Made by a program: the position numbers and the translations under genes | The notes under the pieces: generated by a model | What the model was told of the DNA's origin: nothing | Databases searched by the model: none | The model's input: the letters and a program-made list of their open reading frames with translations, nothing else | Shown: positions 41,586 through 49,822 of the stretch, in pieces | Layout of the letters: each line of letters starts with the position of its first letter | Numbering within the stretch: the stretch's first letter is position 1 | From: an uncultured Prevotella sp. | GTDB lineage: Bacteria > Bacteroidota > Bacteroidia > Bacteroidales > Bacteroidaceae | Direction: 5' to 3' | Length of the DNA: 55,300 bases | Assembly (NCBI GenBank): GCA_946402275.1 | Contig: CAMIVY010000022.1 | Location: forward strand, 1 to 55,300

Positions 41586-42335
41586 ATGAGTAGAATAGTT
41601 TTAACAGCAGCCAGCCGAATAGGTTGTGTCAGGAGTAATAATGAAGACATGGTGCTGGCTTATGACAAGTTGTTGCGTAGTGACGCATACAAGACAGAAT
41701 TTATGACGGAGAATACCGATCGGTTTATCATTGCGTTAGCTGATGGAATGGGAGGGCATAATGCTGGTGAAGTAGCCAGTGAGGAAACCCTTTCCAATCT
41801 CAAGTTTTTTATCCATGATTTACCTAGTGGATTGACTCCTGGCGATATGAATGAAATGATGGTTGAGTGGCTTAACTCCGTTAATAAGATGGTTAATTCC
41901 CATGGACTGATGGATCCATCTAAGCTTGAAATGGGTACCACATTGGTTGGCGTGCTTTATTATGGTGAGCACTATTATTGGCTGAATTGTGGTGATAGTC
42001 GTCTCTATCGTTTGCGTGACGGGCAACTTACCCAATTAACGACAGACCACTCACTTACTAGGAATGATGGAACTCATCGCCATTCTAATGTCATTACCAA
42101 CTGTATTGGAGCTGGTATTCAAAACTCTTTTATTGATTTCTATGAGTTTACAAATGATGTGCTTCCTGGTGATACCTATCTACTTTGTTCAGATGGTCTG
42201 AATGATATGATTTCTGATTCTGAGATTCAGGAATTGATGGCTGCTGATAAGTCGGCAAACCAACTATGTGAAGCGGCCATAGAAGCAGGAGGCTTTGACA
42301 ATGTTTCCACCTGTGTATTCCATATTGAAAAGTAA
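41586..42335 (+). CDS. PP2C-family Ser/Thr phosphatase
   Basis: The 249-aa cytosolic protein carries the PPM/PP2C metal-binding motifs: RSNNEDM near the N-terminus, LADGMGGHNAGEVAS (D53-G54), MGTTLVG, WLNCGDSRLYRLRDG, LLCSDGLNDM and FDNVSTC at the end. It has no regulatory or membrane domain. It is the natural opponent of the operon kinase. It starts 4 bp after the FHA gene. Confidence 0.95.
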   Translation: MSRIVLTAASRIGCVRSNNEDMVLAYDKLLRSDAYKTEFMTENTDRFIIALADGMGGHNAGEVASEETLSNLKFFIHDLPSGLTPGDMNEMMVEWLNSVNKMVNSHGLMDPSKLEMGTTLVGVLYYGEHYYWLNCGDSRLYRLRDGQLTQLTTDHSLTRNDGTHRHSNVITNCIGAGIQNSFIDFYEFTNDVLPGDTYLLCSDGLNDMISDSEIQELMAADKSANQLCEAAIEAGGFDNVSTCVFHIEK

Positions 42336-42347
42336 AAACACAGAAAT

Positions 42348-43265
42348 ATGCCTTTAAGATTACCAGATAAGTTACCGGCTATTGAATTGCTGAAACATGA
42401 GAATATCTTTGTGATGGATGATTCTCGTGCTCACATGCAGGATATCCGTCCTCTGAAAATAGTTATTCTCAACCTTATGCCATTGAAGATTACAACGGAG
42501 ACAGACCTGATTCGTCTGCTCTCAAATACGCCTCTTCAGTTGGAAATAAGTTTTATGAAGCTCAAAAGTCATACCCCCAAGAACACGCCCATAGAGCATA
42601 TGATGATGTTCTATCGCGATTTTGCGGAGATGCATAATGAGAAGTTTGATGGCATGATAATTACGGGTGCCCCTGTTGAGCAGTTGGAGTATGAAGATGT
42701 TACCTATTGGGATGAAATGACAGAGATTTTTGCTTGGGCTCGTACGCATGTTACTAGTACCTTGTATATTTGTTGGGCAGCACAGGCAGGATTATACTAT
42801 CACTATGGCATCCCCAAGTATCCCTTGCAGAAGAAAATGTTTGGCATTTTCCCACAGCATACTTTAAATCCTCAGTTGCCCATTTTCCGAGGTTTCGACG
42901 ATGTCTTCCAAATGCCTCATAGTCGTCATACAGAAATACGTCGTGAAGACATCCTCAAAAATCCACAACTGACGCTGATTGCAGAGAGCCCAGAAAGTGG
43001 TGTAAGTATGGTGATGGCACGAAATGGTCGTGAATTCTTTATTACAGGTCACTTGGAGTATGCTCCAGATACGCTTGATCGTGAATACCGCCGCGACCGT
43101 GACGTACGTGATGATGTTGATTTGCCCTGTCATTATTACTTCCATGATGACCCAGAACAACATCCTATGGTTACTTGGCGTGCTCATGCTAATCTGCTGT
43201 ATAACAACTGGATAAACTATTACGTCTATCAGGAGACGCCTTATGATATCAATAAGATTGAATAA
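42348..43265 (+). CDS. metA: Homoserine O-acetyltransferase (MetA family)
   Basis: The 305-aa protein catalyses the first methionine-specific step. The nucleophilic Cys is in YICWAAQAGLYYHYG and PHSRHTE is present. Residue 111, in GAPVEQLEY, is Glu. In this family Glu at 111 goes with acetyl-CoA use and Gly (as in E. coli) with succinyl-CoA, so an acetyltransferase is predicted despite the usual succinyltransferase name. It is 12 bp after the PP2C gene and may be carried on the same transcript. No SAM riboswitch is seen. Confidence 0.94.
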   Translation: MPLRLPDKLPAIELLKHENIFVMDDSRAHMQDIRPLKIVILNLMPLKITTETDLIRLLSNTPLQLEISFMKLKSHTPKNTPIEHMMMFYRDFAEMHNEKFDGMIITGAPVEQLEYEDVTYWDEMTEIFAWARTHVTSTLYICWAAQAGLYYHYGIPKYPLQKKMFGIFPQHTLNPQLPIFRGFDDVFQMPHSRHTEIRREDILKNPQLTLIAESPESGVSMVMARNGREFFITGHLEYAPDTLDREYRRDRDVRDDVDLPCHYYFHDDPEQHPMVTWRAHANLLYNNWINYYVYQETPYDINKIE

Positions 43266-45088
43266 TGACAAATCTTGAGCTGCTGGCACCTGCCAAGAAC
43301 CTGGAATGTGGTATAGCCGCTATCGACCATGGTGCCGATGCGGTCTATATAGGAGCTCCCCGTTTTGGGGCTCGTGCTGCAGCAGGTAACAGTATTGATG
43401 ATATTCGCCAGCTCTGCCATTATGCTCATCTGTTTGCTGCTAGCGTTTACGTAACAGTCAATACCATCATATATGATTCAGAATTAGAAGACACTATGTC
43501 GCTGGTTCATGAACTAGCAGATGTTGGGGTTGATGCTATCCTGATTCAAGACATGGGACTTTTCTCTCTAGCTTCATCTAATACTCAGCTATTATCATCT
43601 ATCTCATTTCATGCTTCAACCCAGACGGATAATCGTAGCCCTGAAAAGGTGCGTTGGTTACGTTCTCTGGGCTTCCGTAGAGTTGTCTTAGCTCGTGAAT
43701 TATCTGTACAAGAGATTGCACAAATACATCGTGAGGTACCTGATGTGGAATTGGAGGTGTTTGTTCATGGCGCTTTATGTGTCAGTTATAGCGGGCTATG
43801 CTATGCATCTCAGCATTGTTTCTCACGTTCTGCTAATCGTGGAGCCTGTGCCCAGTTCTGTCGTATGAAGTTCGATTTACTGGATGCTAATGGGGTAGAG
43901 ATAGAACATCAGCGGCATTTGCTGTCCTTGAAGGATTTGAACCAGTTGAATCAACTTGATGAGCTGATTCTTGCCGGTGCGACATCATTCAAGATAGAGG
44001 GGCGCTTAAAGGATGTGAGCTACGTCAAAAATGTGGTAGCGGCCTATAACCAGCAACTTGATAATATCATAGCGAAGAATCCCGGTGCTTATCAACGTTC
44101 GTCTAAGGGGCATTGTACATACACCTTTACACCCAACTTGCGTAAGACATTTAATCGCGGCTTTACAAGCTATTTCTTACAGGGCCGTCAACCAGACATT
44201 TTCTCACCTGATACGCCTAAGGCTATGGGGGAGTATGTGGGAACTGTAAAGGAAATACGTCGTGATTCATTTAATGTAGCAGGAACAGCTTCTTTTGCCA
44301 ATGGCGATGGTCTCTGTTATATAGATGCAAATCGTGAGTTGCAAGGTTTCCGTGTGAATAGGGCACTGGGAAATAGACTCTTTCCTCAACAAATGCCACG
44401 TTCATTGTGTGCTGGGACAGCGCTTTATCGCAATAACGACCAAGAGTTTGAGCGTCTGCTTTCCCGCCCTAGCGGGCAACGTAAAATACCTGTAAGATTT
44501 TTGCTGACTACAACTCCTGACGGTTTTTCATTAAGTGCAGAGGGTTGTAAGGTAAGCATAGTTTGTGAGCATCAGGTGGCAGAGAAACCACAACGGGAGA
44601 ATATTGAGAGGCAACTGTCCCGCTTGGGGGGGACTCCATTCCAGTGTAGTGGGGTAGAATTGCCTGACAATTTTCATTATTTTATCCCTAGTAGCTTATT
44701 GTCTGACCTTCGTCGTCAATGGGTGGATGCAGTCCTTGATTTAAATACTAAGCCTGTTAGTTCAAATCCAACTGCTAAAACTAGTCCATCTAATCTTCCG
44801 CTTTATTCTTATGGCTATCTTTATAATATCTCCAATCGTGAGGCACGTTCGTTCTATGCTGCTCAAGGTTTGAAACATATTGAACCAGCTTTTGAGCTAC
44901 AACCTTCTCACCACAGCTTGCTGATGCAATGTCGCCATTGTCTGCGCTATGCACTTGGCTATTGTGTCAAACATGGTGGACGCACGCCTAAATGGTCCGA
45001 GCCACTTTGCTTACGCTTAGGTGATGGACGCAGGTTTCGTCTGGAGTTTGATTGTCATCATTGTCAAATGAATGTATATGCAGAGTAA
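43265..45088 (+). CDS. U32-family peptidase (RlhA-like)
   Basis: The 607-aa protein has the U32 core (LELLAPAKNLECGIAAIDHGADAVYIG..FGAR, FVHGALCVSYSGLCYASQHCFSRSANRGACAQFCR, SFKIEGRLK) and a long C-terminal part ending in Cys pairs (CRHCLRYALGYC, CHHCQ). Members with this layout (RlhA/YdcP) take part in 23S rRNA C2501 hydroxylation. The conserved Cys residues probably bind a metal cluster. Its ATG shares a base with the metA stop (TAATG), indicating coupling. The exact function here is by homology. Confidence 0.88.
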   Translation: MTNLELLAPAKNLECGIAAIDHGADAVYIGAPRFGARAAAGNSIDDIRQLCHYAHLFAASVYVTVNTIIYDSELEDTMSLVHELADVGVDAILIQDMGLFSLASSNTQLLSSISFHASTQTDNRSPEKVRWLRSLGFRRVVLARELSVQEIAQIHREVPDVELEVFVHGALCVSYSGLCYASQHCFSRSANRGACAQFCRMKFDLLDANGVEIEHQRHLLSLKDLNQLNQLDELILAGATSFKIEGRLKDVSYVKNVVAAYNQQLDNIIAKNPGAYQRSSKGHCTYTFTPNLRKTFNRGFTSYFLQGRQPDIFSPDTPKAMGEYVGTVKEIRRDSFNVAGTASFANGDGLCYIDANRELQGFRVNRALGNRLFPQQMPRSLCAGTALYRNNDQEFERLLSRPSGQRKIPVRFLLTTTPDGFSLSAEGCKVSIVCEHQVAEKPQRENIERQLSRLGGTPFQCSGVELPDNFHYFIPSSLLSDLRRQWVDAVLDLNTKPVSSNPTAKTSPSNLPLYSYGYLYNISNREARSFYAAQGLKHIEPAFELQPSHHSLLMQCRHCLRYALGYCVKHGGRTPKWSEPLCLRLGDGRRFRLEFDCHHCQMNVYAE

Positions 45089-46070
45089 GAGGGAATATCG
45101 TTTTTGGAATCAGGTTGTCTGTGCATTGTGGATGTCTCTTCTGTTGACCTCCTGCTATAATCATGGTCAGCAAACACCTGATGCGTGGGATTTGACCAAA
45201 CAGCAAATTGATTCTATTTCCTTCTCTACCACCCATCATTATTCGCAGAATTTCAACTTCGTCGTTAATGCCTCTCAGTTACCTTTATCAGATGCATTAC
45301 CCGATATGGCTTTCGACACGCTCTATGTGGTTCGTGGTGAGCGTATCGTGGTTGCTGATATAGAGACAGTTCCTACCGATACTATTGATTCTGTATGGGT
45401 AAAGGTGGCACGCGATCAAATTACGCAAGGATGGATACGCGAAAGCGAATTATTGGAAGGTGTCTCTCCCGACGATCCCATTTCGCAGTTTATCGATCTT
45501 TTCACAAATAACCATTTGCTGCTTTTTGTGGGACTCTGCGTGGTAGCAGCTAGTCTATATGCCATGCGACGACTACTTCGTCGTAATGCGTATATTGTAC
45601 ATTTTCATGATATAGATTCTCCTTACCCCACACTTCTGTGTTTATTGATTGCATTCTCTGCAACTCTTTATGCTAGCATTCAAATGTTTGGTGCGGAGTC
45701 ATGGCGTCATTTCTACTATCATCCATCTCTCAATCCCTTTGCTCTCCCTTGGTATTTAGGTATATTTATAGCCTCTGTATGGACTATGATAATAGTAAGT
45801 ATAGCAGCTTTTGATGAGGCGGTTCGGCGTCTTCCTACTGCCGATGCATTCCTTTATCTCATAGGACTCGTTGCTGTTTGTGCCGTTAACTATGTTGTGT
45901 TCAGTATTACGACATTATATTATATAGGCTATCTTCTGCTTATTGCCTATACTTATTTTTCTATACATGTCTATTTCCATGTCACTCATTTCCCATACCA
46001 TTGTGGACATTGTGGCAAACCCCTTCGTCATAAAGGAATTTGTCCTCATTGTGGTGCTATGAATGATTGA
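45072..46070 (+). CDS. Lipoprotein with SH3-like domain, membrane helices and C-terminal zinc ribbon
   Basis: The 332-aa protein overlaps the U32 gene by 17 bp; the Met at 45078 is an alternative start. The N-terminus has a lipoprotein signal (LWMSLLLTSC). A small beta-rich domain (about 55-135, VVRGERIVVADIE..SVWVKVARDQITQGWIRESEL) resembles bacterial SH3. About five hydrophobic helices follow (about 150-310), then a zinc ribbon (CGHCGKPL..CPHCGA). The ribbon resembles those in the kinase-operon proteins upstream, so it may be a membrane partner of that system; this is inference. Confidence 0.75.
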   Translation: MYMQSKREYRFWNQVVCALWMSLLLTSCYNHGQQTPDAWDLTKQQIDSISFSTTHHYSQNFNFVVNASQLPLSDALPDMAFDTLYVVRGERIVVADIETVPTDTIDSVWVKVARDQITQGWIRESELLEGVSPDDPISQFIDLFTNNHLLLFVGLCVVAASLYAMRRLLRRNAYIVHFHDIDSPYPTLLCLLIAFSATLYASIQMFGAESWRHFYYHPSLNPFALPWYLGIFIASVWTMIIVSIAAFDEAVRRLPTADAFLYLIGLVAVCAVNYVVFSITTLYYIGYLLLIAYTYFSIHVYFHVTHFPYHCGHCGKPLRHKGICPHCGAMND

Positions 46071-46088
46071 TAAGATATTGTGTTAAGA

Positions 46089-47006
46089 CTATCTGGTGTA
46101 CCATCTGGCTACCAGAGCCCCACTTATATTATGCCATACACTGAAGATGGCACCAGGAATAGTGGCAAGCGGAAACGCTCCGAAATGAAGGACTGCCAGA
46201 CTGGAAGCAAGTCCGGAATTTTGCATTCCTACCTCAATACTTACAGCAATGCATTTCTCACGCGAAAGGTGAAGTAATCGGGCAATGGCATAGCCAAAAG
46301 CCAGTCCGCTGATATTGTGGAGCATAACAACAACTATGATAAGCAATCCGCCAGCCAAAAGCTTGTCGGCAGTGTGGGAGACAACGATACCTACCACAAA
46401 GGTAATCATCAGGGATGAGAATGCTGGAAGATATGGAACTGTTCTATGTGTGAGTTTGGGTAGATACCATTGACAGAGCAGTCCTGCAATAATAGGGGCA
46501 ATGACTACATAAAAAATACTTTGGAGCATACCTATCGTGTCAACATCCACTAATGTCCCAGCCAGCAACCATACTAGAAGTGGTGTCAGGATTGGCGCTA
46601 AAAGAGTAGAAGTCGCCGTCATGCCAACGCTGAGGGCAAGATCGCCACGTGACAAGAAGGTGATGACATTAGAGGCTGTTCCACCAGGACAACAACCAAC
46701 AAGAATCATGCCTATCGTTAATTCTTTTGGGAGAGAAAACAGTTGTGACAATAGCCATGCCATGAGAGGCATAATGGTAAACTGGGCAAGACATCCCATC
46801 AGAACATCCTTAGGACGGCTGAATACTATACGGAAATCTTTTGCAGAAAGAGTTAATCCCATGCCGAACATAATAAGTCCAAGCATGGGATTAATATACC
46901 AAGTGTCAATAGCTCCCAGGGGAGCAGGATACCAGATGGCTACAAGAGCCATCACGAGTACCATCACCCCCATCCAGCGGGCTATGAAATCACAGATTTT
47001 CTTCAT
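46089..47006 (-). CDS. Sodium-dependent BASS-family symporter
   Basis: The 305-aa protein has about nine membrane helices and the bile acid:sodium symporter motifs LVGCCPGGTASNVITFLSRG and VSIEVGMQNSGLASSLA. It takes up an organic anion with Na+; bacterial members move pantoate, 2-oxoacids or sterol acids, and the substrate cannot be read here. It lies 9 bp downstream of the decarboxylase beta subunit, which makes the Na+ gradient it would use. Confidence 0.9.
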   Translation of the reverse strand: MKKICDFIARWMGVMVLVMALVAIWYPAPLGAIDTWYINPMLGLIMFGMGLTLSAKDFRIVFSRPKDVLMGCLAQFTIMPLMAWLLSQLFSLPKELTIGMILVGCCPGGTASNVITFLSRGDLALSVGMTATSTLLAPILTPLLVWLLAGTLVDVDTIGMLQSIFYVVIAPIIAGLLCQWYLPKLTHRTVPYLPAFSSLMITFVVGIVVSHTADKLLAGGLLIIVVVMLHNISGLAFGYAIARLLHLSREKCIAVSIEVGMQNSGLASSLAVLHFGAFPLATIPGAIFSVWHNISGALVARWYTR

Positions 47007-47015
47007 AATGTGATG

Positions 47016-48176
47016 TTACGACAGGAAGCCTAGTAGAGCACCTGCTGCTACAGCAGAACCTATAACACCAGCCACGTTGGGTCCCATAGCATGCATTAGC
47101 AGGAAATTATGACGGTCGTATTCCAATCCGAGATTGTTCGAAATGCGAGCTGCCATAGGAACAGCACTCACACCTGCGTTACCAATTAGTGGATTCAACT
47201 TCTTGTCCTTTGGCAGGAAGACGTTCATCAACTTGACGAACAACACACCGCTCATGGTGGCAATGATAAAAGCACCAGCACCAATAGCGAAAATATAGAT
47301 AGTGTTCATTGTAAGGAACTCTGAAGCCTGTGTTGAACAGCCGACGGTCAGACCCAACAGCATGACGACGATGTCGTTCAGCGCTGCACCGGCAGTCTTT
47401 GCCAGACGGGTAGTCTTGCCCGACTCCTTCAGCAGATTGCCAAAGAACAGCATTCCCAGCAGGGGCAAGCCGGAAGGCACAATAAATGTGGTGAGCAGAA
47501 GTCCTACGATAGGGAATAGAATACGCTCTGTCTGGCTGACCTGACGGGCTGGCTTCATCTTGATGAGTCGCTCCTTTTTGGTGGTCAGCAGTCGCATCAA
47601 AGGAGGCTGAATCAATGGTACTAGAGCCATGTAACTATAAGCACATACAGCGATGGCACCCATCAGGTTAGGCGATAGCTTGCTGGACAGAAAAATGGCC
47701 GTTGGACCATCTGCACCACCGATGATAGCAATACCCGCAGCCTGATTGGGCTCAAAGCCTAATGCCAAGGCGAACATGTAGGCACCAAAGATACCAAACT
47801 GTGCTGCTGCGCCAATAAGCATGAGCTTAGGATTAGCCAGCAGGGCCGAGAAGTCTGTCATGGCACCAATGCCTAAGAAGATGAGTGGGGGATACCATCC
47901 CTGTCGGACGCCCTGGTAGAAAATGTTCAGCACGGAATTGTCTTCATAAAGACCAATCTCCAGGCCGGCATCAGCCCGGAAAGGTATGTTACCTAGTATA
48001 ATGCCAAGTCCGATGGGAACGAGCAGTAGCGGTTCGAAATCCTTCTTTATGGCTAGCCAGATGAAGAAGGCACCTACTGCTATCATGATGAGGTTTCCTG
48101 CTGTCACGTTGGCAAAGCCTGTGTAGGTCAGGAACTCATTAAAGTTATCTATGATAAATTGCCACATAATTGTCAA
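47016..48176 (-). CDS. oadB: Na+-translocating decarboxylase beta subunit
   Basis: The 386-aa membrane protein of the OadB/MmdB family carries AIIGGADGPTAIFLSSKL (the Asp of the Na+ path) and NPLIGNAGVSAVPMAARISN. It decarboxylates the carboxybiotin carrier and exports Na+. With the biotin and gamma subunits just upstream and mutAB across the divergent promoter, methylmalonyl-CoA decarboxylase is the likely complex; oxaloacetate decarboxylase is the alternative. Confidence 0.93.
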   Translation of the reverse strand: MTIMWQFIIDNFNEFLTYTGFANVTAGNLIMIAVGAFFIWLAIKKDFEPLLLVPIGLGIILGNIPFRADAGLEIGLYEDNSVLNIFYQGVRQGWYPPLIFLGIGAMTDFSALLANPKLMLIGAAAQFGIFGAYMFALALGFEPNQAAGIAIIGGADGPTAIFLSSKLSPNLMGAIAVCAYSYMALVPLIQPPLMRLLTTKKERLIKMKPARQVSQTERILFPIVGLLLTTFIVPSGLPLLGMLFFGNLLKESGKTTRLAKTAGAALNDIVVMLLGLTVGCSTQASEFLTMNTIYIFAIGAGAFIIATMSGVLFVKLMNVFLPKDKKLNPLIGNAGVSAVPMAARISNNLGLEYDRHNFLLMHAMGPNVAGVIGSAVAAGALLGFLS

Positions 48177-48235
48177 TTTTCTAATCGTTTTTTAAACGCT
48201 TTGTACCTTTAGGTCAAAGAATTACAATTATCAAT

Positions 48236-48712
48236 TCAGCCAATGGTCAGCATGACGGCACCTTCCATGACGGAGTCACCAGGATTAACAAGAATAGATG
48301 TTACGGTACCGGCATTTTCAGCCTCAATGTTGTTCTGCATTTTCATAGCTTCCAGAACGATGACCACATCACCTACTGCTACGGTATCACCTACCTTCAC
48401 GTTAATGGCATTAATGGTGCCCGGCAGGGGTGCCTTAACTGGAGTGCCTGCTCCAGCAGCAGCTGCCGGTTGCGCAGGCTGTGGTTTGGCGACAGGCTGA
48501 GCGGATTGAACAGGTGCTGCAGGAGTGACGGGAGCAGCAGGAGCCGTACGCTTCGTAGCGGCCAAAGCTGGGTGCTTGGCAGCATTGATGGGTTTTTGCA
48601 TCTCAATCTCAAAGGGAATGCCGTTTACATTAACATGGGCTATCTTGCCTTCAACTTCGGCGATTTCTACCTCGTAGTCCACGCCTTGTACTTTATATTT
48701 ATATGTCTTCAT
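48236..48712 (-). CDS. mmdC: Biotin carboxyl carrier subunit of the decarboxylase
   Basis: The 158-aa protein has an N-terminal beta domain, a flexible A/P/Q linker (about 48-92) and a C-terminal biotinyl domain with EAMKM; K124 is the expected biotinylation site. It shuttles CO2 from the carboxyltransferase to the beta subunit. It sits 15 bp downstream of the gamma gene and 59 bp upstream of the beta gene. Confidence 0.94.
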   Translation of the reverse strand: MKTYKYKVQGVDYEVEIAEVEGKIAHVNVNGIPFEIEMQKPINAAKHPALAATKRTAPAAPVTPAAPVQSAQPVAKPQPAQPAAAAGAGTPVKAPLPGTINAINVKVGDTVAVGDVVIVLEAMKMQNNIEAENAGTVTSILVNPGDSVMEGAVMLTIG

Positions 48713-48727
48713 TGCTATAATATCTTT

Positions 48728-49765
48728 TTAGTGCAGTTCTGGAGTTGTCGGAATGTTGGGAGCATTATGCTTGGAGGGGATAAATGCCTCATGCAGATGA
48801 GTCATCTGACTATATTCGTCATCCCATCCTGTATCTTTAGGCTTGATGGTGATAACACCACTCTCCACATCGTGTATGTCATCTTCGTATTGTCGTAAAG
48901 CCAAACCAATAACAGCCATATATACCTCTTTGTCAATACCCTTGGTGTCGAAGCCTTCCTTCAGGATGACACCTGTCTTATGGCCAACCTCCATTGTTTT
49001 TTCTACTGTTTTGGTGATAGGCTTGATAGGTTGCTTGTTTGCCACCAGTTTGGCGGTATCCATGTGACGCATCAGCATTCCAAACAAGGAGAATGTAATC
49101 CAAAGGAGAGCCAGGCAGAAGAAGACGATGCCCATTGCCATCAGCGACATGCCGAAGCCGTAGGGGTCCTCGCGCTTGAATTTCTCAACCTTTGACTCGC
49201 TGATGGTAGTAACATTGGAGATTCCAGGCGTTACACGGTCGGCCGACTTTACTTCCCAATCCTTTGCTGTTCCGTTATTGGCTATACGGGCAAATGACTG
49301 GTCCTGTGCCAATACCGGTATGGTGATAGAGTCAATGAGTTGGGTAGCATTACCATTGTAAAGTGCAATCCATACAGGTTTTGTAGCATCAACGCTGGCA
49401 GTAAGATGAAGTGAGCCCAGATGAGGCTGACTGTTAAGGAAGAGAACCAGGTGCTGATGACCGCTCAAGTTGGTACGCTCATCACCATTGGGGATGATGC
49501 TCATTCGCTTGATACGCTCAGGCACACTCATGTTTGGACTTAATACGGAACGATCCGTGGTAATATACATTCCACGGATGTTGTAGGTGGAGTGCGAGAT
49601 GTTCTCAATCTCCAGCCATGCTTTGTGCTGTCCGTATTCGTCCTGTAGGCTGGTACCATTATCGGTCATGACCTCGTTCAGTTTGATGCTTGCGTCCATT
49701 TGGGCGAACATCGGAGAGGCAAAGGCCAGAAACATGGAACCTAACAGTAATCCGAATTTGTTCAT
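48728..49765 (-). CDS. Lamin-tail-domain fusion of the OadG/gamma subunit
   Basis: The 345-aa protein has a signal peptide (MNKFGLLLGSMFLAFASPMFA) and an extracytoplasmic lamin-tail-like beta domain (about 24-170, KLNEVMTDNGT..AWLEIENISHSTYNI..VLFLNSQPH). One membrane helix (about 205-232, SLMAMGIVFFCLALLWITFSL) and a cytosolic OadG-like tail follow. OadG normally is about 80-100 aa and anchors the complex; here a large outside domain is added. Gene order gamma-biotin carrier-beta supports the role. Confidence 0.82.
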   Translation of the reverse strand: MNKFGLLLGSMFLAFASPMFAQMDASIKLNEVMTDNGTSLQDEYGQHKAWLEIENISHSTYNIRGMYITTDRSVLSPNMSVPERIKRMSIIPNGDERTNLSGHQHLVLFLNSQPHLGSLHLTASVDATKPVWIALYNGNATQLIDSITIPVLAQDQSFARIANNGTAKDWEVKSADRVTPGISNVTTISESKVEKFKREDPYGFGMSLMAMGIVFFCLALLWITFSLFGMLMRHMDTAKLVANKQPIKPITKTVEKTMEVGHKTGVILKEGFDTKGIDKEVYMAVIGLALRQYEDDIHDVESGVITIKPKDTGWDDEYSQMTHLHEAFIPSKHNAPNIPTTPELH

Positions 49766-49822
49766 TTGTTTTATATCGTGTATTATTATTTTATGGGGCT
49801 AATGAGTCTTATAGGGTTTGAG
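49766..49822. repeat. Short gap with CATAAGACT-type repeat fragment
   Basis: Fifty-seven bp between the AspT-type and gamma genes hold GAGTCTTATAGGG, an inverted relative of the CATAAGACT/CATAGGACT repeat before folD. No terminator is seen, so the cluster may be one transcript. Confidence 0.4.

Noticed and set aside
33774..42335. Type VI or type VII secretion locus
   Set aside because: Kinase, FHA, PP2C and AAA+ genes can accompany such systems, but no Tss, Hcp, VgrG, EccC or WXG100 gene is present in the window.
42336..42347. SAM riboswitch before metA
   Set aside because: Only 12 bp separate the phosphatase stop and the metA start.
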